Below are positions 26,264 through 34,948 of a stretch of 64,000 bases of DNA, piece by piece (position 1 is the stretch's first letter; each line of letters opens with the position of its first letter). The position numbers and the translations under genes were made by a program. Location: assembly GCF_947500045.1 (NCBI RefSeq), contig NZ_CANMQQ010000001.1, positions 602,853 to 666,852 on the forward strand, written 5' to 3'. This stretch comes from an uncultured Ruegeria sp. Lineage in GTDB: Bacteria > Pseudomonadota > Alphaproteobacteria > Rhodobacterales > Rhodobacteraceae. Below the pieces are notes generated by a model. That model was not told the DNA's origin. It worked only from the letters and a program-made list of their open reading frames with translations, and searched no databases.

Positions 26264-27013
26264 TTGCTGAAAATACTCAAGTCGATTTTCGGAAAACCAA
26301 GCCATAACCAAGTTGTACCTCAAACGCCAAGAAAGCCATCTGAAGAAGAGCTAAATTATTACCAGGCTCAGCTCGACATAGTGAAGGCTGGAATTCAAGA
26401 GAATCCGGCAGACCCAAAAGATATGGTCCCTGTCCCTGAACGAGCCAATTATCGGGATGGAACGTATTTTGGTCATCCCCTGAATTCGTTCGGGGTTTCT
26501 CTTGATGAAACAATACCTTTTCTTGAAACCCACCGTGATCAATCGTTGTGGTTTTCGGTCGTGTCCGGGTTGAACTATGACCTTCCCAGTACATACGAAA
26601 CTATCGGATGGATAATATCTCAACCGGACTGTGATGCCCTAGTAGCTGTTAAGGCTTACAACTATCTAGAAGGTCCATATTTTTGCGGAAAGCCAAAAGG
26701 CGATCCATACGCCGAAAAGTCGGATGCATTGGGCGTATTGCGTCTAATAGCAGAACGAGAACGTTGCGGAGAAAGCTACATTGTCGAATTGTCTTACGAT
26801 TCCCGATTGATGAACGGAGTCACAGGTGAAGACCAGATTAAGCAGTCTCTGGATGCGCAAACTCAGTTGGAGGAAGACCAGATTTCCATCCTTGATATAC
26901 CTGAATTTACTCTTCGTGCAGGCGGAACTGGAGACACATTGATAGTGGAATACTCTGTAGATGAAGATGGTATTCTTGTAATGCCGAAAAGCCAAGCAGC
27001 GATACTTGGCTAG
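26264..27013 (+). CDS. Inserted AT-rich gene, DUF4274-like protein
   Basis: About 249 residues from a TTG at 26264; an upstream TTG at 26216 is also open and no ATG is available, so the start is unsure. The middle (LWFSVVSGLNYDLPSTYETIGWIISQPDCDALVAVKAYNYL) resembles the DUF4274 pattern of N/WYDxP, then a QPxCD motif. DUF4274 has no established activity. Its base composition is strikingly poorer in GC than the flanking GTA genes and its codon use differs (many AAT, ATT, GAA). It splits terminase from portal, where Rhodobacter has no gene. Function unknown; cargo or immunity role is guesswork. Confidence 0.65.
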   Translation: MLKILKSIFGKPSHNQVVPQTPRKPSEEELNYYQAQLDIVKAGIQENPADPKDMVPVPERANYRDGTYFGHPLNSFGVSLDETIPFLETHRDQSLWFSVVSGLNYDLPSTYETIGWIISQPDCDALVAVKAYNYLEGPYFCGKPKGDPYAEKSDALGVLRLIAERERCGESYIVELSYDSRLMNGVTGEDQIKQSLDAQTQLEEDQISILDIPEFTLRAGGTGDTLIVEYSVDEDGILVMPKSQAAILG

Positions 27014-27014
27014 C

Positions 27015-27045
27015 ATGCCGGCATAGTGGGGCAAACCCGTTGCCC
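27015..27045. repeat. Palindrome and hairpin bounding the inserted gene
   Basis: Right after the stop codon lie the perfect palindrome ATGCCGGCAT (27015-27024) and a hairpin GGGCAA-ACCCG-TTGCCC (27029-27045). There is no T tract. They mark the 3' border of the AT-rich insertion and could act as a transcript end. Confidence 0.4.
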
Positions 27046-27138
27046 AACCCCCGTACGCCCCATTCCCAAGCCCTAAACTTCTTTCCGTCATAACTCCTTT
27101 CAACAAGCCGGGCAGAGCGGCGGCAGAAAGGAGCACAG

Positions 27139-28302
27139 ATGGTATTCGATTTCTTGCGTCGTGGATCGGCTGAGGCAGCGCCCGAGGCGAAGGCGAGCGC
27201 GGCGGGGCCTGTGGTGGCGTGGCAGACGGGCGGGCGCGTGGCGTGGAGCCCTCGGGATGCGGTGTCGCTGACGCGGACTGGGTTTTCGGGGAACCCGGTG
27301 GGGTTTCGTTCGGTCAAGCTGATTGCCGAGGCGGCGGCGGCTCTGCCCTTGGTGTTGCAGGATCAGGCGCAGCGGTTTGATGTGCATCCGATCCTGTCGC
27401 TGATGCGCCGTCCGAATGCGGCGCAGGGGCGGGCGGAGTTGATGGAGGCTTTGTTCGGGCAGTTGCTGTTGTCGGGCAATGCTTATGTCGAGGCGGTGCA
27501 AGCCGATGAGAGCCTGCCGGTCGAGCTGCATGTGTTGCGCTCGGACCGGATGAGCGTGGTACCGGGCGCAGATGGGTGGCCTAAGGCGTATGACTACGCG
27601 GTTGGCGGCAAGAAGCACCGGTTTGCGGCGGAAAATATCTGTCATATCAAGTCGTTCCACCCGCAGGATGATCATTACGGGTTCTCACCGATGCAGGCGG
27701 CGGCGATGGCGATTGATGTGCATAACAGCGCGTCTCGGTGGTCGAAATCGCTGCTGGATAATGCGGCGCGGCCTTCGGGAGCATTGGTTTGGAAGGGTGG
27801 TGATGGCCATGGGGTGATGGCCGAGGATCAGTTTCGGCGCCTTTCGGATGAGATTGAGCAGAACTATCGCGGTGCGCGCAATGCAGGTCGTCCGATGGTT
27901 CTGGAGGGGGGGCTGGATTGGAAACCGATGGGTTTCTCGCCCTCTGACATGGAGTTTCAAAAGACCAAAGAAGCCGCCGCCCGCGAGATCGCGCTGGCCT
28001 TTGGGGTCCCGCCGATGCTGCTGGGGATCCAGGGCGACGCGACCTATTCGAACTATCAGGAGGCCAACCGGGCGTTTTATCGCCTGACCGTGCTGCCTCT
28101 GGTGACGCGGGTGGCGGCGGCGGTGTCGGATTGGCTGGCGGGCTTTAGAGGCGAGGAGTTGGTGCTGAAGCCGGATCTGGATCAGGTGCCTGCGCTCTCG
28201 GCAGAACGCGACGCGCAATGGGCGCGGGTCAATGGGGCCGACTTCCTGAGCGATGCCGAGAAGCGTGCCTTGCTGGGCCTGCCGGAGCGTGTGGATGGGT
28301 GA
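27139..28302 (+). CDS. GTA orfg3, HK97-type portal protein
   Basis: A 387-residue dodecameric portal forming the DNA gate at the head vertex. It starts MVFDFLRRGSAEAAPEAKAS; the HK97 portal core includes VGFRSVKLIAEAAAALPLVL, LLLSGNAYVEAV, FSPMQAAAMAIDVHNSASRW and FGVPPMLLGIQGDATYSNYQEANRAFYRLTVLPL. An AAAGGAGCAC site precedes the ATG. Its last bases overlap the next gene. Confidence 0.95.
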   Translation: MVFDFLRRGSAEAAPEAKASAAGPVVAWQTGGRVAWSPRDAVSLTRTGFSGNPVGFRSVKLIAEAAAALPLVLQDQAQRFDVHPILSLMRRPNAAQGRAELMEALFGQLLLSGNAYVEAVQADESLPVELHVLRSDRMSVVPGADGWPKAYDYAVGGKKHRFAAENICHIKSFHPQDDHYGFSPMQAAAMAIDVHNSASRWSKSLLDNAARPSGALVWKGGDGHGVMAEDQFRRLSDEIEQNYRGARNAGRPMVLEGGLDWKPMGFSPSDMEFQKTKEAAAREIALAFGVPPMLLGIQGDATYSNYQEANRAFYRLTVLPLVTRVAAAVSDWLAGFRGEELVLKPDLDQVPALSAERDAQWARVNGADFLSDAEKRALLGLPERVDG

Positions 28303-28513
28303 CGGCTATCCCCCGTTCGAGTGCGCCCCTGGCCTGCGTCTGGATGCGCATGAGCGGGTGGCCGAGATTCAGCACGCGCATTTGTGTCGCAGGCTAGATC
28401 AGATCGAAGAGATGATGGAGCGGTTGGAGAAACGGTTGTGGTTGACGGTCTATGGCGTGGCGGCGGTGATCCTGGCGCAGGCGTTTCAGTCTCTGTTGGT
28501 GGTAACGCCATGA
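28295..28513 (+). CDS. GTA orfg3.5, small head formation protein
   Basis: 72 residues from the ATG at 28295, overlapping the portal stop by eight bases. It has an N-terminal half with a helix (DAHERVAEIQHAHLCRRLDQIEEMMERLEKR) and a C-terminal hydrophobic segment (LWLTVYGVAAVILAQAFQSLLVV), likely a membrane helix. Size, place and topology match the rcc01685-type GTA head formation protein. The next gene's ATG overlaps its TGA (ATGA). Confidence 0.82.
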   Translation: MGDGYPPFECAPGLRLDAHERVAEIQHAHLCRRLDQIEEMMERLEKRLWLTVYGVAAVILAQAFQSLLVVTP

Positions 28514-29085
28514 GTTCAGTTGGTTACATGGAGAAGTTCATGGATTTAGAGCATAAGTTTGCGCGGTTTGGCGATGGGTTATCCGTATCTGAGGATGCGG
28601 TGATCGAGGGCTATGCCAGCCTGTTTGGTCAGGTCGATCAAGGCAGCGATGTGGTACAGCGCGGGGCGTATCGGGGCTCACTTGAGGGGCTTAAGGCCGC
28701 TGGTCAGCGGGTCAAGATGCTGTGGCAGCACGACCCGGCGCAGCCCATTGGTGTCTGGGATGAGGTGCGGGAAGACGACAAGGGCCTGTGGGTCAAGGGG
28801 CGTCTGCTGGAAAGCACGCAGAAGGGCCGCGAGGCGGCGGAGCTGATCCGGGCGGGCGCGATGGATGGCCTGTCAATTGGCTATCGTACCAAGCGGGCCG
28901 TGAAGAATGATAAGGGCCAGCGGGTCCTGACGGAACTGGAGCTGTGGGAGGTGTCGCTGGTGACGTTCCCGATGCTGCCCAGTGCGCGGGTGGCGGCGAA
29001 GGGGAGCGACCCTGACGCCGAGAACACCTGGCGCAGTATTGCCGAGGTGTTTGACCACGCCCGGCAGGAGCTGGCGCGGACCTAG
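28510..29085 (+). CDS. GTA orfg4, HK97 prohead protease
   Basis: 191 residues from the ATG at 28510 (ATGA overlap with orfg3.5). It cleaves the capsid scaffold and the delta domain of the major capsid protein. The family core is VIEGYASLFGQVDQGSDVVQRGAYRGSL, then VKMLWQHDPAQPIGVWD, which holds the catalytic His, and MDGLSIGYRTKRA, which holds the catalytic Ser. The C-terminus is divergent. Confidence 0.94.
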   Translation: MSSVGYMEKFMDLEHKFARFGDGLSVSEDAVIEGYASLFGQVDQGSDVVQRGAYRGSLEGLKAAGQRVKMLWQHDPAQPIGVWDEVREDDKGLWVKGRLLESTQKGREAAELIRAGAMDGLSIGYRTKRAVKNDKGQRVLTELELWEVSLVTFPMLPSARVAAKGSDPDAENTWRSIAEVFDHARQELART

Positions 29086-29119
29086 CGCGCCTCAAACACA
29101 CTCAGAACAGGACATGCTG

Positions 29120-30298
29120 ATGAGCGAGACCGAGAGCCCGGCCTTGACCGGAGAGGGTGCGCCCCTGGTTCAGGAGGTGAAGCAGGCGATGGCTGGCTTC
29201 GTGAATGAATTCAAGGGCCTCAAGGCCGAAGTTAAAACCAAACTGCAACAGACAGAAGAGCGACTGACCATGCTGGATCGTAAATCAACCATCGCGGCAC
29301 GCCCGCATCTTGCGGCCTCGACCCTTGACGGTGCCCCGCACCAGAAAGCTTTTGATGCCTATGTGCGTTCAGGCGAGGATGACGCGCTGCGCGGGCTGGA
29401 GATGGAGTCGAAATCGCTATCGAGTGCGGTCAACAGCGATGGCGGTTATCTGATCGATCCGCAGACGGCTGAGATGATCAAATCGGTGCTGAACTCGACC
29501 GCTTCGATCCGGTCGATCGCGTCGGTGGTGAATGTCGAGGCGAACTCGTTCGATGTGTTGATTGACCACACCGATGTGGGTGCGGGCTGGGCAGATGAGA
29601 ACTCGGCCACGACCGAGACATCGACCCCGTCGATTGATCGTATCTCGATCCCGCTGCATGAGTTGAGCGCGCTTCCCAAGGCGTCGCAGCGTCTGCTGGA
29701 TGACAGTGCGTTCGATGTCGAAGGCTGGCTGGCCGGTCGTATCGCCGACAAATTCGCACGAGCCGAGGCGGCGGCGTTTATCAATGGAGACGGCGTCGAT
29801 AAGCCCAAGGGTATCCTGACCCATCGCACGATGGAAAACGGCAGTTGGGGTTGGGACAGCCTGGGCTATATTGCAAGCGGCGTTGACGGTGGTGTCGAAG
29901 CGGATGCGATTGTGGATGTGGTCTATGCTCTGGGTGCACAGTACCGGGTCAATGGCACGTTCGTGATGAACTCGAAAACCGCGGGTCTGATCCGCAAGCT
30001 GAAGGACAGCGATGGCCGCTTCCTGTGGTCCGATGGTCTGGCCGCCGGTGAGCCTGCGCGCCTCATGGGTTATCCGGTGCTGATTGCCGAGGATATGCCG
30101 GACGCTGCAACCGACAGTTATTCGATTGCCTTCGGCGATTTCCAGTCGGGTTACACCGTCGCCGAGCGTCCCGATCTGCGCGTGCTGCGCGATCCGTTCA
30201 GCGCCAAGCCGCATGTCCTGTTCTACGCGACCAAGCGCGTGGGCGGCGATGTGAGCGATTTTGCAGCAATCAAGCTTTTGAAATTCGGCACTGCCTAA
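29120..30298 (+). CDS. GTA orfg5, HK97-type major capsid protein
   Basis: 392 residues from the ATG at 29120 (AGGA seven bases upstream; an ATG at 29114 is also in frame). Residues 1 to about 75 are a helical, cleaved scaffolding domain (VKQAMAGFVNEFKGLKAEVKTKLQQTEERL), followed by the HK97 shell domain: GGYLIDPQTAEMI, RSIASVVNVEANSFDV, ELSALPKASQRLLDDSAFDVEGWLAGRIADKFARAEAAAF, FVMNSKTAG and VLRDPFSAKPHVLFYATKRVGG (landmarks). Most abundant GTA protein. A 170-base GC-rich gap without a gene follows. Confidence 0.96.
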   Translation: MSETESPALTGEGAPLVQEVKQAMAGFVNEFKGLKAEVKTKLQQTEERLTMLDRKSTIAARPHLAASTLDGAPHQKAFDAYVRSGEDDALRGLEMESKSLSSAVNSDGGYLIDPQTAEMIKSVLNSTASIRSIASVVNVEANSFDVLIDHTDVGAGWADENSATTETSTPSIDRISIPLHELSALPKASQRLLDDSAFDVEGWLAGRIADKFARAEAAAFINGDGVDKPKGILTHRTMENGSWGWDSLGYIASGVDGGVEADAIVDVVYALGAQYRVNGTFVMNSKTAGLIRKLKDSDGRFLWSDGLAAGEPARLMGYPVLIAEDMPDAATDSYSIAFGDFQSGYTVAERPDLRVLRDPFSAKPHVLFYATKRVGGDVSDFAAIKLLKFGTA

Positions 30299-30468
30299 AC
30301 GGTGGCGGATCCGGGGGGCCATTGGCCCTTCGGGCGGCGGGCGCGGGCCGGGGTGAGATCCCCCGCGTTGTCTAGCTGCTCCCCTCCGTCCGAGCAACGT
30401 GGGGCGGCGCGTGCCCGTCATTTTCATGAGAGAGGCCCCGGTGGGGTCCGAGATTGCGGAGTGAATGG

Positions 30469-31068
30469 ATGATGTTGATCGAAGAAACCGCCATCGCGGA
30501 TGCGGCGCTGCCGGTGGATCAGTTCAAGGCGCATCTGCGGCTGGGTTCGGGCTTTGCCGAAGATGATGTGCAAGACGAGGTGCTGAAAAGCTTTCTGCGT
30601 GCGGCCATTGCGGCGATTGAGGCGCGCACCGGTAAGGTGCTGATCGAACGGGATTTCTCGTGGAGCCTGAACGGCTGGCGTGACACTGCGGGTGAGGTTT
30701 TGCCGGTGGCTCCGATTGGGTCTGTAGATACGGTCACAATGGCCGATGCGTCAGGGACTGAGACCGTAGTGGACGCGGCGGCTTACCGATTGGAGCGCGA
30801 CACGCAATGCCCTCGGTTGCGTCCGATGGGGTCTTGTTTGCCAAAGGTTCAGACCGGAGGATCGGTGAAGATCGTCTTCACCGCCGGGATGGCGGCGGAT
30901 TGGGGCGGGTTGCCCGCTGACCTAGGGCAGGCAGTACTGCTGTTGGCGGCGCATTACTACGAATATCGCGATGAAACGGCGCTGGGCGCGGGTTGCATGC
31001 CCTTTGGTGTGACCAGCTTGATCCAACGCTATCGCACGGTGCGCTTCGGTGCCGGGGTGGTGCAATGA
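30469..31068 (+). CDS. GTA orfg6, head-tail connector
   Basis: 200 residues from the ATG at 30469 (CGGAG upstream). The start PVDQFKAHLRLGSGFAEDD...LKSFLRAAIAAIEARTGKVLI is the pattern of gp6-like adaptor proteins of HK97-type phages, which dock below the portal. It overlaps orfg7 by ATGA, so they are translationally coupled. Confidence 0.88.
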   Translation: MMLIEETAIADAALPVDQFKAHLRLGSGFAEDDVQDEVLKSFLRAAIAAIEARTGKVLIERDFSWSLNGWRDTAGEVLPVAPIGSVDTVTMADASGTETVVDAAAYRLERDTQCPRLRPMGSCLPKVQTGGSVKIVFTAGMAADWGGLPADLGQAVLLLAAHYYEYRDETALGAGCMPFGVTSLIQRYRTVRFGAGVVQ

Positions 31069-31403
31069 GCACGCCGCGACTGAACCGTAAGCTGGTGCTG
31101 GAGGCTCCGATCCGCAGCGCCGATGGCGCAGGGGGCTATACCGAGACATGGGCCGCGCTGGGTACGCTTTGGGCCGAGGTGACGGCGCGCAGCGGATCGG
31201 AACGTGCGGTGGGTGGCGCGTCAGTGTCGCGTGTCGGATTTCGGATCGTGGTGCGAGGGGCGCCCGAGGGGGCCCAAATGCGGCCCACACCGGATCAGCG
31301 GTTTCGCGAAGGTGCGCGCCGGTTCGTGATCCGCGCAGTAGCCGAGCGTGATGGGCGTGGCCAGTACCTGACCTGTTTTGCAGATGAAGAGGTGGCGGCA
31401 TGA
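31065..31403 (+). CDS. GTA orfg7, head closure / head-tail adaptor
   Basis: 112 residues from the ATG at 31065. A beta-rich head-closure protein: YTETWAALGTLWAEVTARSGSERAVGG, then RVGFRIVVRG and RFREGARRFVIRAVAERDGRGQYLTC match the phage_H_T_join pattern. It plugs the connector after packaging. ATGA overlaps link it to orfg6 and orfg8. Confidence 0.9.
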   Translation: MSTPRLNRKLVLEAPIRSADGAGGYTETWAALGTLWAEVTARSGSERAVGGASVSRVGFRIVVRGAPEGAQMRPTPDQRFREGARRFVIRAVAERDGRGQYLTCFADEEVAA

Positions 31404-31813
31404 GCTATGGCGTATCGGCCGCTTTGCAGGCGGCGGTGTTTCAACAGCTCTCGGGCGACGCACAGGTCAGCACGCTTTCGGGCGGAGCGATCTATGACGC
31501 GGTGCCGGCGGGGACGGTGCCTCAGACCTATGTGACGCTGGGGCCTGAAGAGGTGCGCGAAGCGTCGGACCGGTCGGGCGTTGGCGCAGTACACCGGTTC
31601 ACGGTGTCGGTGGTGTCCGAGGCGGCAGGCTTTGGTGCGGCCAAGACGCTGGCGGGTGCCGTGTGTGATGCGCTGGAAGACACGGCACTGGTTTTGGACC
31701 GGGGCCGCTTGGTTGGCCTGTGGTTTGAACGCGCCCGCGCGAGACGCACCGGTACAGGCGGTGCGATCCGCCAGATCGACCTGAGATTCCGCGCCCGCGT
31801 GGAAGACGATTAA
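31400..31813 (+). CDS. GTA orfg8, tail terminator-like protein (DUF3168)
   Basis: 137 residues. SYGVSAALQAAVFQQLSGDAQV, GGAIYDAVPAGTVPQTYVTLGPEEV, FTVSVVSEAAGFGAAKTLAGAVCDAL and LRFRARVE follow the DUF3168 pattern of tail-completion proteins sitting between neck and tail tube. ATGA overlap with orfg7; 20 bases before orfg9. Confidence 0.9.
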   Translation: MSYGVSAALQAAVFQQLSGDAQVSTLSGGAIYDAVPAGTVPQTYVTLGPEEVREASDRSGVGAVHRFTVSVVSEAAGFGAAKTLAGAVCDALEDTALVLDRGRLVGLWFERARARRTGTGGAIRQIDLRFRARVEDD

Positions 31814-31833
31814 GCAATCAACGGAGAGAGCAT

Positions 31834-32247
31834 ATGGCTGCCCAGAACGGAAAAGACCTGTTGGTCAAAGTGGATATGAACGGCACCGGTCTGTTCGAAA
31901 CCATCGCGGGCCTGCGCGCCACGCGGATCAGTTTCAATGCGGAAAGTGTGGATGTGACCAGCCTGGAAAGTCAGGGCGGCTGGCGTGAGCTGCTGTCGGG
32001 GGCCGGGGTGAAATCGGCCGCGATCTCGGGCTCGGGTGTGTTCAAGGACGCAGGGACTGACGAGCGAGCCCGGCAATTGTTCTTCGACGGTGAAACGCCC
32101 GGTTTTCAGGTGATCATCCCGGATTTCGGCATCGTTGAAGGCCCGTTTCAGGTGAGCAGCATTGAATATGCGGGCTCGCATAACGGTGAGGCGACCTATG
32201 AGATGAGCATGGCAAGCGCCGGTGCGCTGAGCTTTACGGCGCTCTGA
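31834..32247 (+). CDS. GTA orfg9, major tail tube protein (TP901-1 family)
   Basis: 137 residues, starting MAAQNGKDLLVKVDMNGTG. The pattern FETIAGLRATRISFNAESVDVTSLESQGGWRELLSGAGVKSAAISGSGVF and a C-terminal YEMSMASAGALSF is that of the TP901-1 major tail protein family, whose hexameric rings build the tail tube. Its stop overlaps the next start (TGATG). Confidence 0.93.
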   Translation: MAAQNGKDLLVKVDMNGTGLFETIAGLRATRISFNAESVDVTSLESQGGWRELLSGAGVKSAAISGSGVFKDAGTDERARQLFFDGETPGFQVIIPDFGIVEGPFQVSSIEYAGSHNGEATYEMSMASAGALSFTAL

Positions 32248-32564
32248 TGGCCAATCCGTGGACGGGCGAGGTGGCATTGACCATCGATGGGGAGCGGCGG
32301 GTGCTCAAGCTGACTTTGGGTGCTTTGGCGGAACTGGAGCAGGAGCTGGGGGCCGGATCCTTGGTGGAACTCGTGCAGCGGTTTGAAGGCGGGGCCTATT
32401 CCAGCGGTGATGTGCTGGCGCTGATTGTGGCTGGTTTGCGCGGTGGGGGTGCTGAGGTCGTCCGCGATGACCTGCTGCATGCCGAGATCGCGGGCGGGCC
32501 GATGGCAGGGGCCAAGGTCGCCGCCGAGTTGCTGGCGCGGGCCTTTATGGTGCCGGGGCAGTGA
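32247..32564 (+). CDS. GTA orfg10, tail assembly chaperone-like protein
   Basis: 105 residues. The pattern WTGEVALTIDGERRVLKLTLGALAELEQELGAGSLVELVQRF is that of the gene-transfer-agent family with a GTA_tail-tube-assembly role (rcc01692 type). It lies between tail tube and tape measure, the usual place for assembly chaperones. Starts one base inside the orfg9 stop and overlaps orfg10.1 by GTGA. Confidence 0.85.
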   Translation: MANPWTGEVALTIDGERRVLKLTLGALAELEQELGAGSLVELVQRFEGGAYSSGDVLALIVAGLRGGGAEVVRDDLLHAEIAGGPMAGAKVAAELLARAFMVPGQ

Positions 32565-32770
32565 GCGGGTTCGACTGGCCCGCCCTGATGAGAGCCGGGT
32601 TTCTCGGCCTGCGGCTGGCGCCGGAGCAGTTCTGGCGTCTGACCCCAGCCGAGTTGCGGCTGATGCTGGGGCAAGGGTCGGGGCTGCCTGCGATGAACCG
32701 GTCGGGGCTGGATGCATTGCTGGCGGCCTATCCGGACAAGACACAAGGAGAGTGTGATGACGGATCGTGA
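32561..32770 (+). CDS. GTA orfg10.1, small conserved protein (rcc01693 type)
   Basis: 69 residues starting at a GTG that overlaps the orfg10 stop (GTGA). The pattern FDWPALMRAGFLGLRLAPEQFWRLTPAELRLMLG is the conserved small protein found next to orfg10 in GTA clusters. With orfg10 it may be a two-part tail chaperone, like lambda gpG and gpGT, but no slippery frameshift signal is obvious. Confidence 0.85.
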   Translation: MSGFDWPALMRAGFLGLRLAPEQFWRLTPAELRLMLGQGSGLPAMNRSGLDALLAAYPDKTQGECDDGS

Positions 32771-33419
32771 AGGTTTTGACGACCTGCAGGAGCGAGGAGA
32801 GGCGTTGGGCGATGCGCTGGGCGATGCTGCCACTATGGCCTCGGCGTTTGACAACCAAATGAAGCGGATCAGCTCCGCGTTTGAAGAGACCGGCAAGGAT
32901 GTTGCCACATTGGAACGCGGTATGTCCGGTGGTTTGCGCAAGGCGTTTGATGGCGTGGTGCTGGACGGGATGAACCTGTCGGGCGCGCTGGATGTCCTGA
33001 AGAACTCGATGATCCGAACGGCCTATTCGGCGGCGATCAAGCCAGTGACGGATCACTTTGGCGGCATGCTGGCCAATGGGGTTGGCAGTCTGGTGCAAGG
33101 GATTTTGCCATTTGCCGATGGCGGCAGTTTTTCCCAGGGCCGCGTGATGCCGTTTGCGAATGGCGGCATCGTCAGCAGCCCGACCATGTTCCCGATGCGG
33201 GGCGGCACCGGGCTGATGGGTGAAGCTGGTCCCGAAGCGATCATGCCGCTGGCGCGTGGGGCGGACGGCAAGCTTGGCGTACGGACGCAGGGTGGGGGCC
33301 GGTCGGTGAACGTGGTGATGAACATCTCGACGCCTGATGTACAGGGATTCCACCGCTCTCAAGGGCAGATCGCGGCACAGATGAGCCGTGCGTTGGGCCG
33401 CGGCAATCGCAACAGATAA
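32757..33419 (+). CDS. GTA orfg11, tape measure protein
   Basis: 220 residues from the ATG at 32757 (AAGGAG upstream), overlapping orfg10.1 by 14 bases. The short tape measure is typical of GTA, whose tail is stubby compared with phage. The pattern is helices (DDLQERGEALGDALGDAATMASAFDNQMKRISSAFEETGKDVATLERGM), then glycine-rich repeats FADGGSFSQGRVMPFANGGIVSSPTMFPMRGGTGLMGEAGPEAIMPL, the tail tape-measure signature. Confidence 0.92.
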   Translation: MTDREGFDDLQERGEALGDALGDAATMASAFDNQMKRISSAFEETGKDVATLERGMSGGLRKAFDGVVLDGMNLSGALDVLKNSMIRTAYSAAIKPVTDHFGGMLANGVGSLVQGILPFADGGSFSQGRVMPFANGGIVSSPTMFPMRGGTGLMGEAGPEAIMPLARGADGKLGVRTQGGGRSVNVVMNISTPDVQGFHRSQGQIAAQMSRALGRGNRNR

Positions 33420-33431
33420 GGGGAGCAGGTC

Positions 33432-34064
33432 ATGAATTTCCACGAGGTGAGATTTCCCGCCAGCCTGAGCTTTGGCTCGGTCGGTGGGCCTGAGCGGCGC
33501 ACAGATATCGTGACGCTGGCCAACGGGTTTGAAGAGCGCAACACCCCCTGGGCGCATTCACGCAGGCGGTACGATGCCGGGCTGGGGATGCGGTCGCTGG
33601 ATGATGTCGAGACGTTGATCTCGTTCTTCGAGGCGCGACAGGGCCAGATGTTCGGGTTCCGCTGGAAGGACTGGTCGGATTTCAAATCGGGCGCCGCCTC
33701 GGCTGGAGTGGACAAAGGCGATCAGGTGATTGCACGTGGGGATGGTGAGACGACCACGTTTCAGTTGGTCAAGACCTACAGCTCGGGCGGGTTCAGCTAT
33801 GTCCGGCCTATTCTGAAACCGGTGCTGGGGACTGTAACTCTGGGGCTGGATCAGGACGCGCAACGCGAGGGTGTTGATTTTGAGGTCGATCTCGCGATCG
33901 GACGCGTGACATTTACCACGCCACCGCCTGAGCAGGTCGAGATCACTGCCGGGTTCGAGTTCGACGTGCCCGTGCGGTTCGACACTGACAAGATCCAGAC
34001 CAGCGTCGCCAGCTTTCAGGCAGGTGACGTGCCGAACGTGCCGGTGGTCGAGGTGCGGGTTTGA
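33432..34064 (+). CDS. GTA orfg12, distal tail protein (DUF2460)
   Basis: 210 residues. FHEVRFPASLSFGSVGGPERRTDIVTLANGFEERNTPWAHSRRRYDAGLGMRSLDDVETLISFFEARQGQMFGFRWKDWSDF is the DUF2460 (TIGR02217) N-terminal pattern of a distal tail protein that closes the tube and holds the baseplate hub. TGATG overlap with orfg13. Confidence 0.93.
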   Translation: MNFHEVRFPASLSFGSVGGPERRTDIVTLANGFEERNTPWAHSRRRYDAGLGMRSLDDVETLISFFEARQGQMFGFRWKDWSDFKSGAASAGVDKGDQVIARGDGETTTFQLVKTYSSGGFSYVRPILKPVLGTVTLGLDQDAQREGVDFEVDLAIGRVTFTTPPPEQVEITAGFEFDVPVRFDTDKIQTSVASFQAGDVPNVPVVEVRV

Positions 34065-34948
34065 TGAGCGGGGACAAACAGGCGCTGCAGGCGCATCTGC
34101 AAAGCGGGCTGACCACGACCTGCCGCTGTTGGGCGATCACGCGCCGCGACGGGCGGACATTCGGGTTCACCGATCACGATATGGTGCTGAGCTTTGACGG
34201 GCTCACCTTTAAGGCCAGCACTGGGCTGACCGCCGCAGCCATCGAACAGGCCACGGGCTTGTCGATCGATAACACCGAGGCAATGGGAGCATTGTCTGAT
34301 GCCTCGGTCCGGGACGAAGATATCGAGGCGGGTCGCTTTGACGGAGCCGAGGTTCGCGCCTGGCTGGTCAACTGGGCTGACCCAACGCAGCGGATGCTGC
34401 AGTTTCGCGGCTCGATCGGCGAATTGCGCCGCGCGGGTGGGGCATTTCACGCGGAATTGCGCGGGTTGACCGATTTGCTGAACCGGCCATTGGGGCGGAT
34501 TTATCAAAAGCCCTGTACCGCGGTGTTGGGCGATAAAGCATGCCGTTTTGCTTTGGATTCGACTGGTTATCGCGCTGAGGCAGAAATTGTTGCTGTGGAT
34601 GGTGCGGGTTTGCGTTTGCAGGGTGCAGATGGTGCCGATGCAGGATGGTTTGAGCGCGGCAGGCTGGATGTGCTGGACGGTGCGGCGCAGGGCTTGTGGG
34701 CCTCGGTCAAACTGGATGAGCAGACTAAAGGCGGGCGCGCCATCACTTTGTGGTCCGCAATTGGTGGCGGGCTGGCGGTGGGAGACCGGGTTCAACTAAC
34801 CGCTGGGTGTGACAAACGCATGACCACATGTCGGTTGAAGTTCAACAACATGCTGAACTTTCAGGGCTTTCCAGACCTGCCGCACGAAGACTGGGTTATG
34901 GCGGTGCCTAAGAGAAGCAACCAACACAAAGGCAGGAGCAGGCGGTGA
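34064..34948 (+). CDS. GTA orfg13, baseplate hub protein (DUF2163)
   Basis: 294 residues from the ATG at 34064. CRCWAITRRDGRTFGFTDHD, then FKASTGLTAAAIEQATGLSIDNTEAMGALSDASV, and the C-terminal GCDKRMTTCRLKFNNMLNFQGFPDLPHED are DUF2163 landmarks. The Cys pairs (CDK, TTC) may bind an Fe-S or Zn centre, as reported for the RcGTA hub. TGATG overlap with orfg14. Confidence 0.93.
   Translation: MSGDKQALQAHLQSGLTTTCRCWAITRRDGRTFGFTDHDMVLSFDGLTFKASTGLTAAAIEQATGLSIDNTEAMGALSDASVRDEDIEAGRFDGAEVRAWLVNWADPTQRMLQFRGSIGELRRAGGAFHAELRGLTDLLNRPLGRIYQKPCTAVLGDKACRFALDSTGYRAEAEIVAVDGAGLRLQGADGADAGWFERGRLDVLDGAAQGLWASVKLDEQTKGGRAITLWSAIGGGLAVGDRVQLTAGCDKRMTTCRLKFNNMLNFQGFPDLPHEDWVMAVPKRSNQHKGRSRR

Noticed and set aside
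32561..32770. Programmed frameshift joining orfg10 and orfg10.1 as in lambda gpG/gpGT
   Set aside because: The genes overlap by GTGA, but no slippery heptamer was visible near the end of orfg10, so coupled reinitiation is simpler.
32196..33557. 453-codon minus-strand frame across orfg10 to orfg12 of the GTA cluster
   Set aside because: Shadow frame of several well supported overlapping GTA genes; Arg/His/Pro-rich, with no domain pattern.
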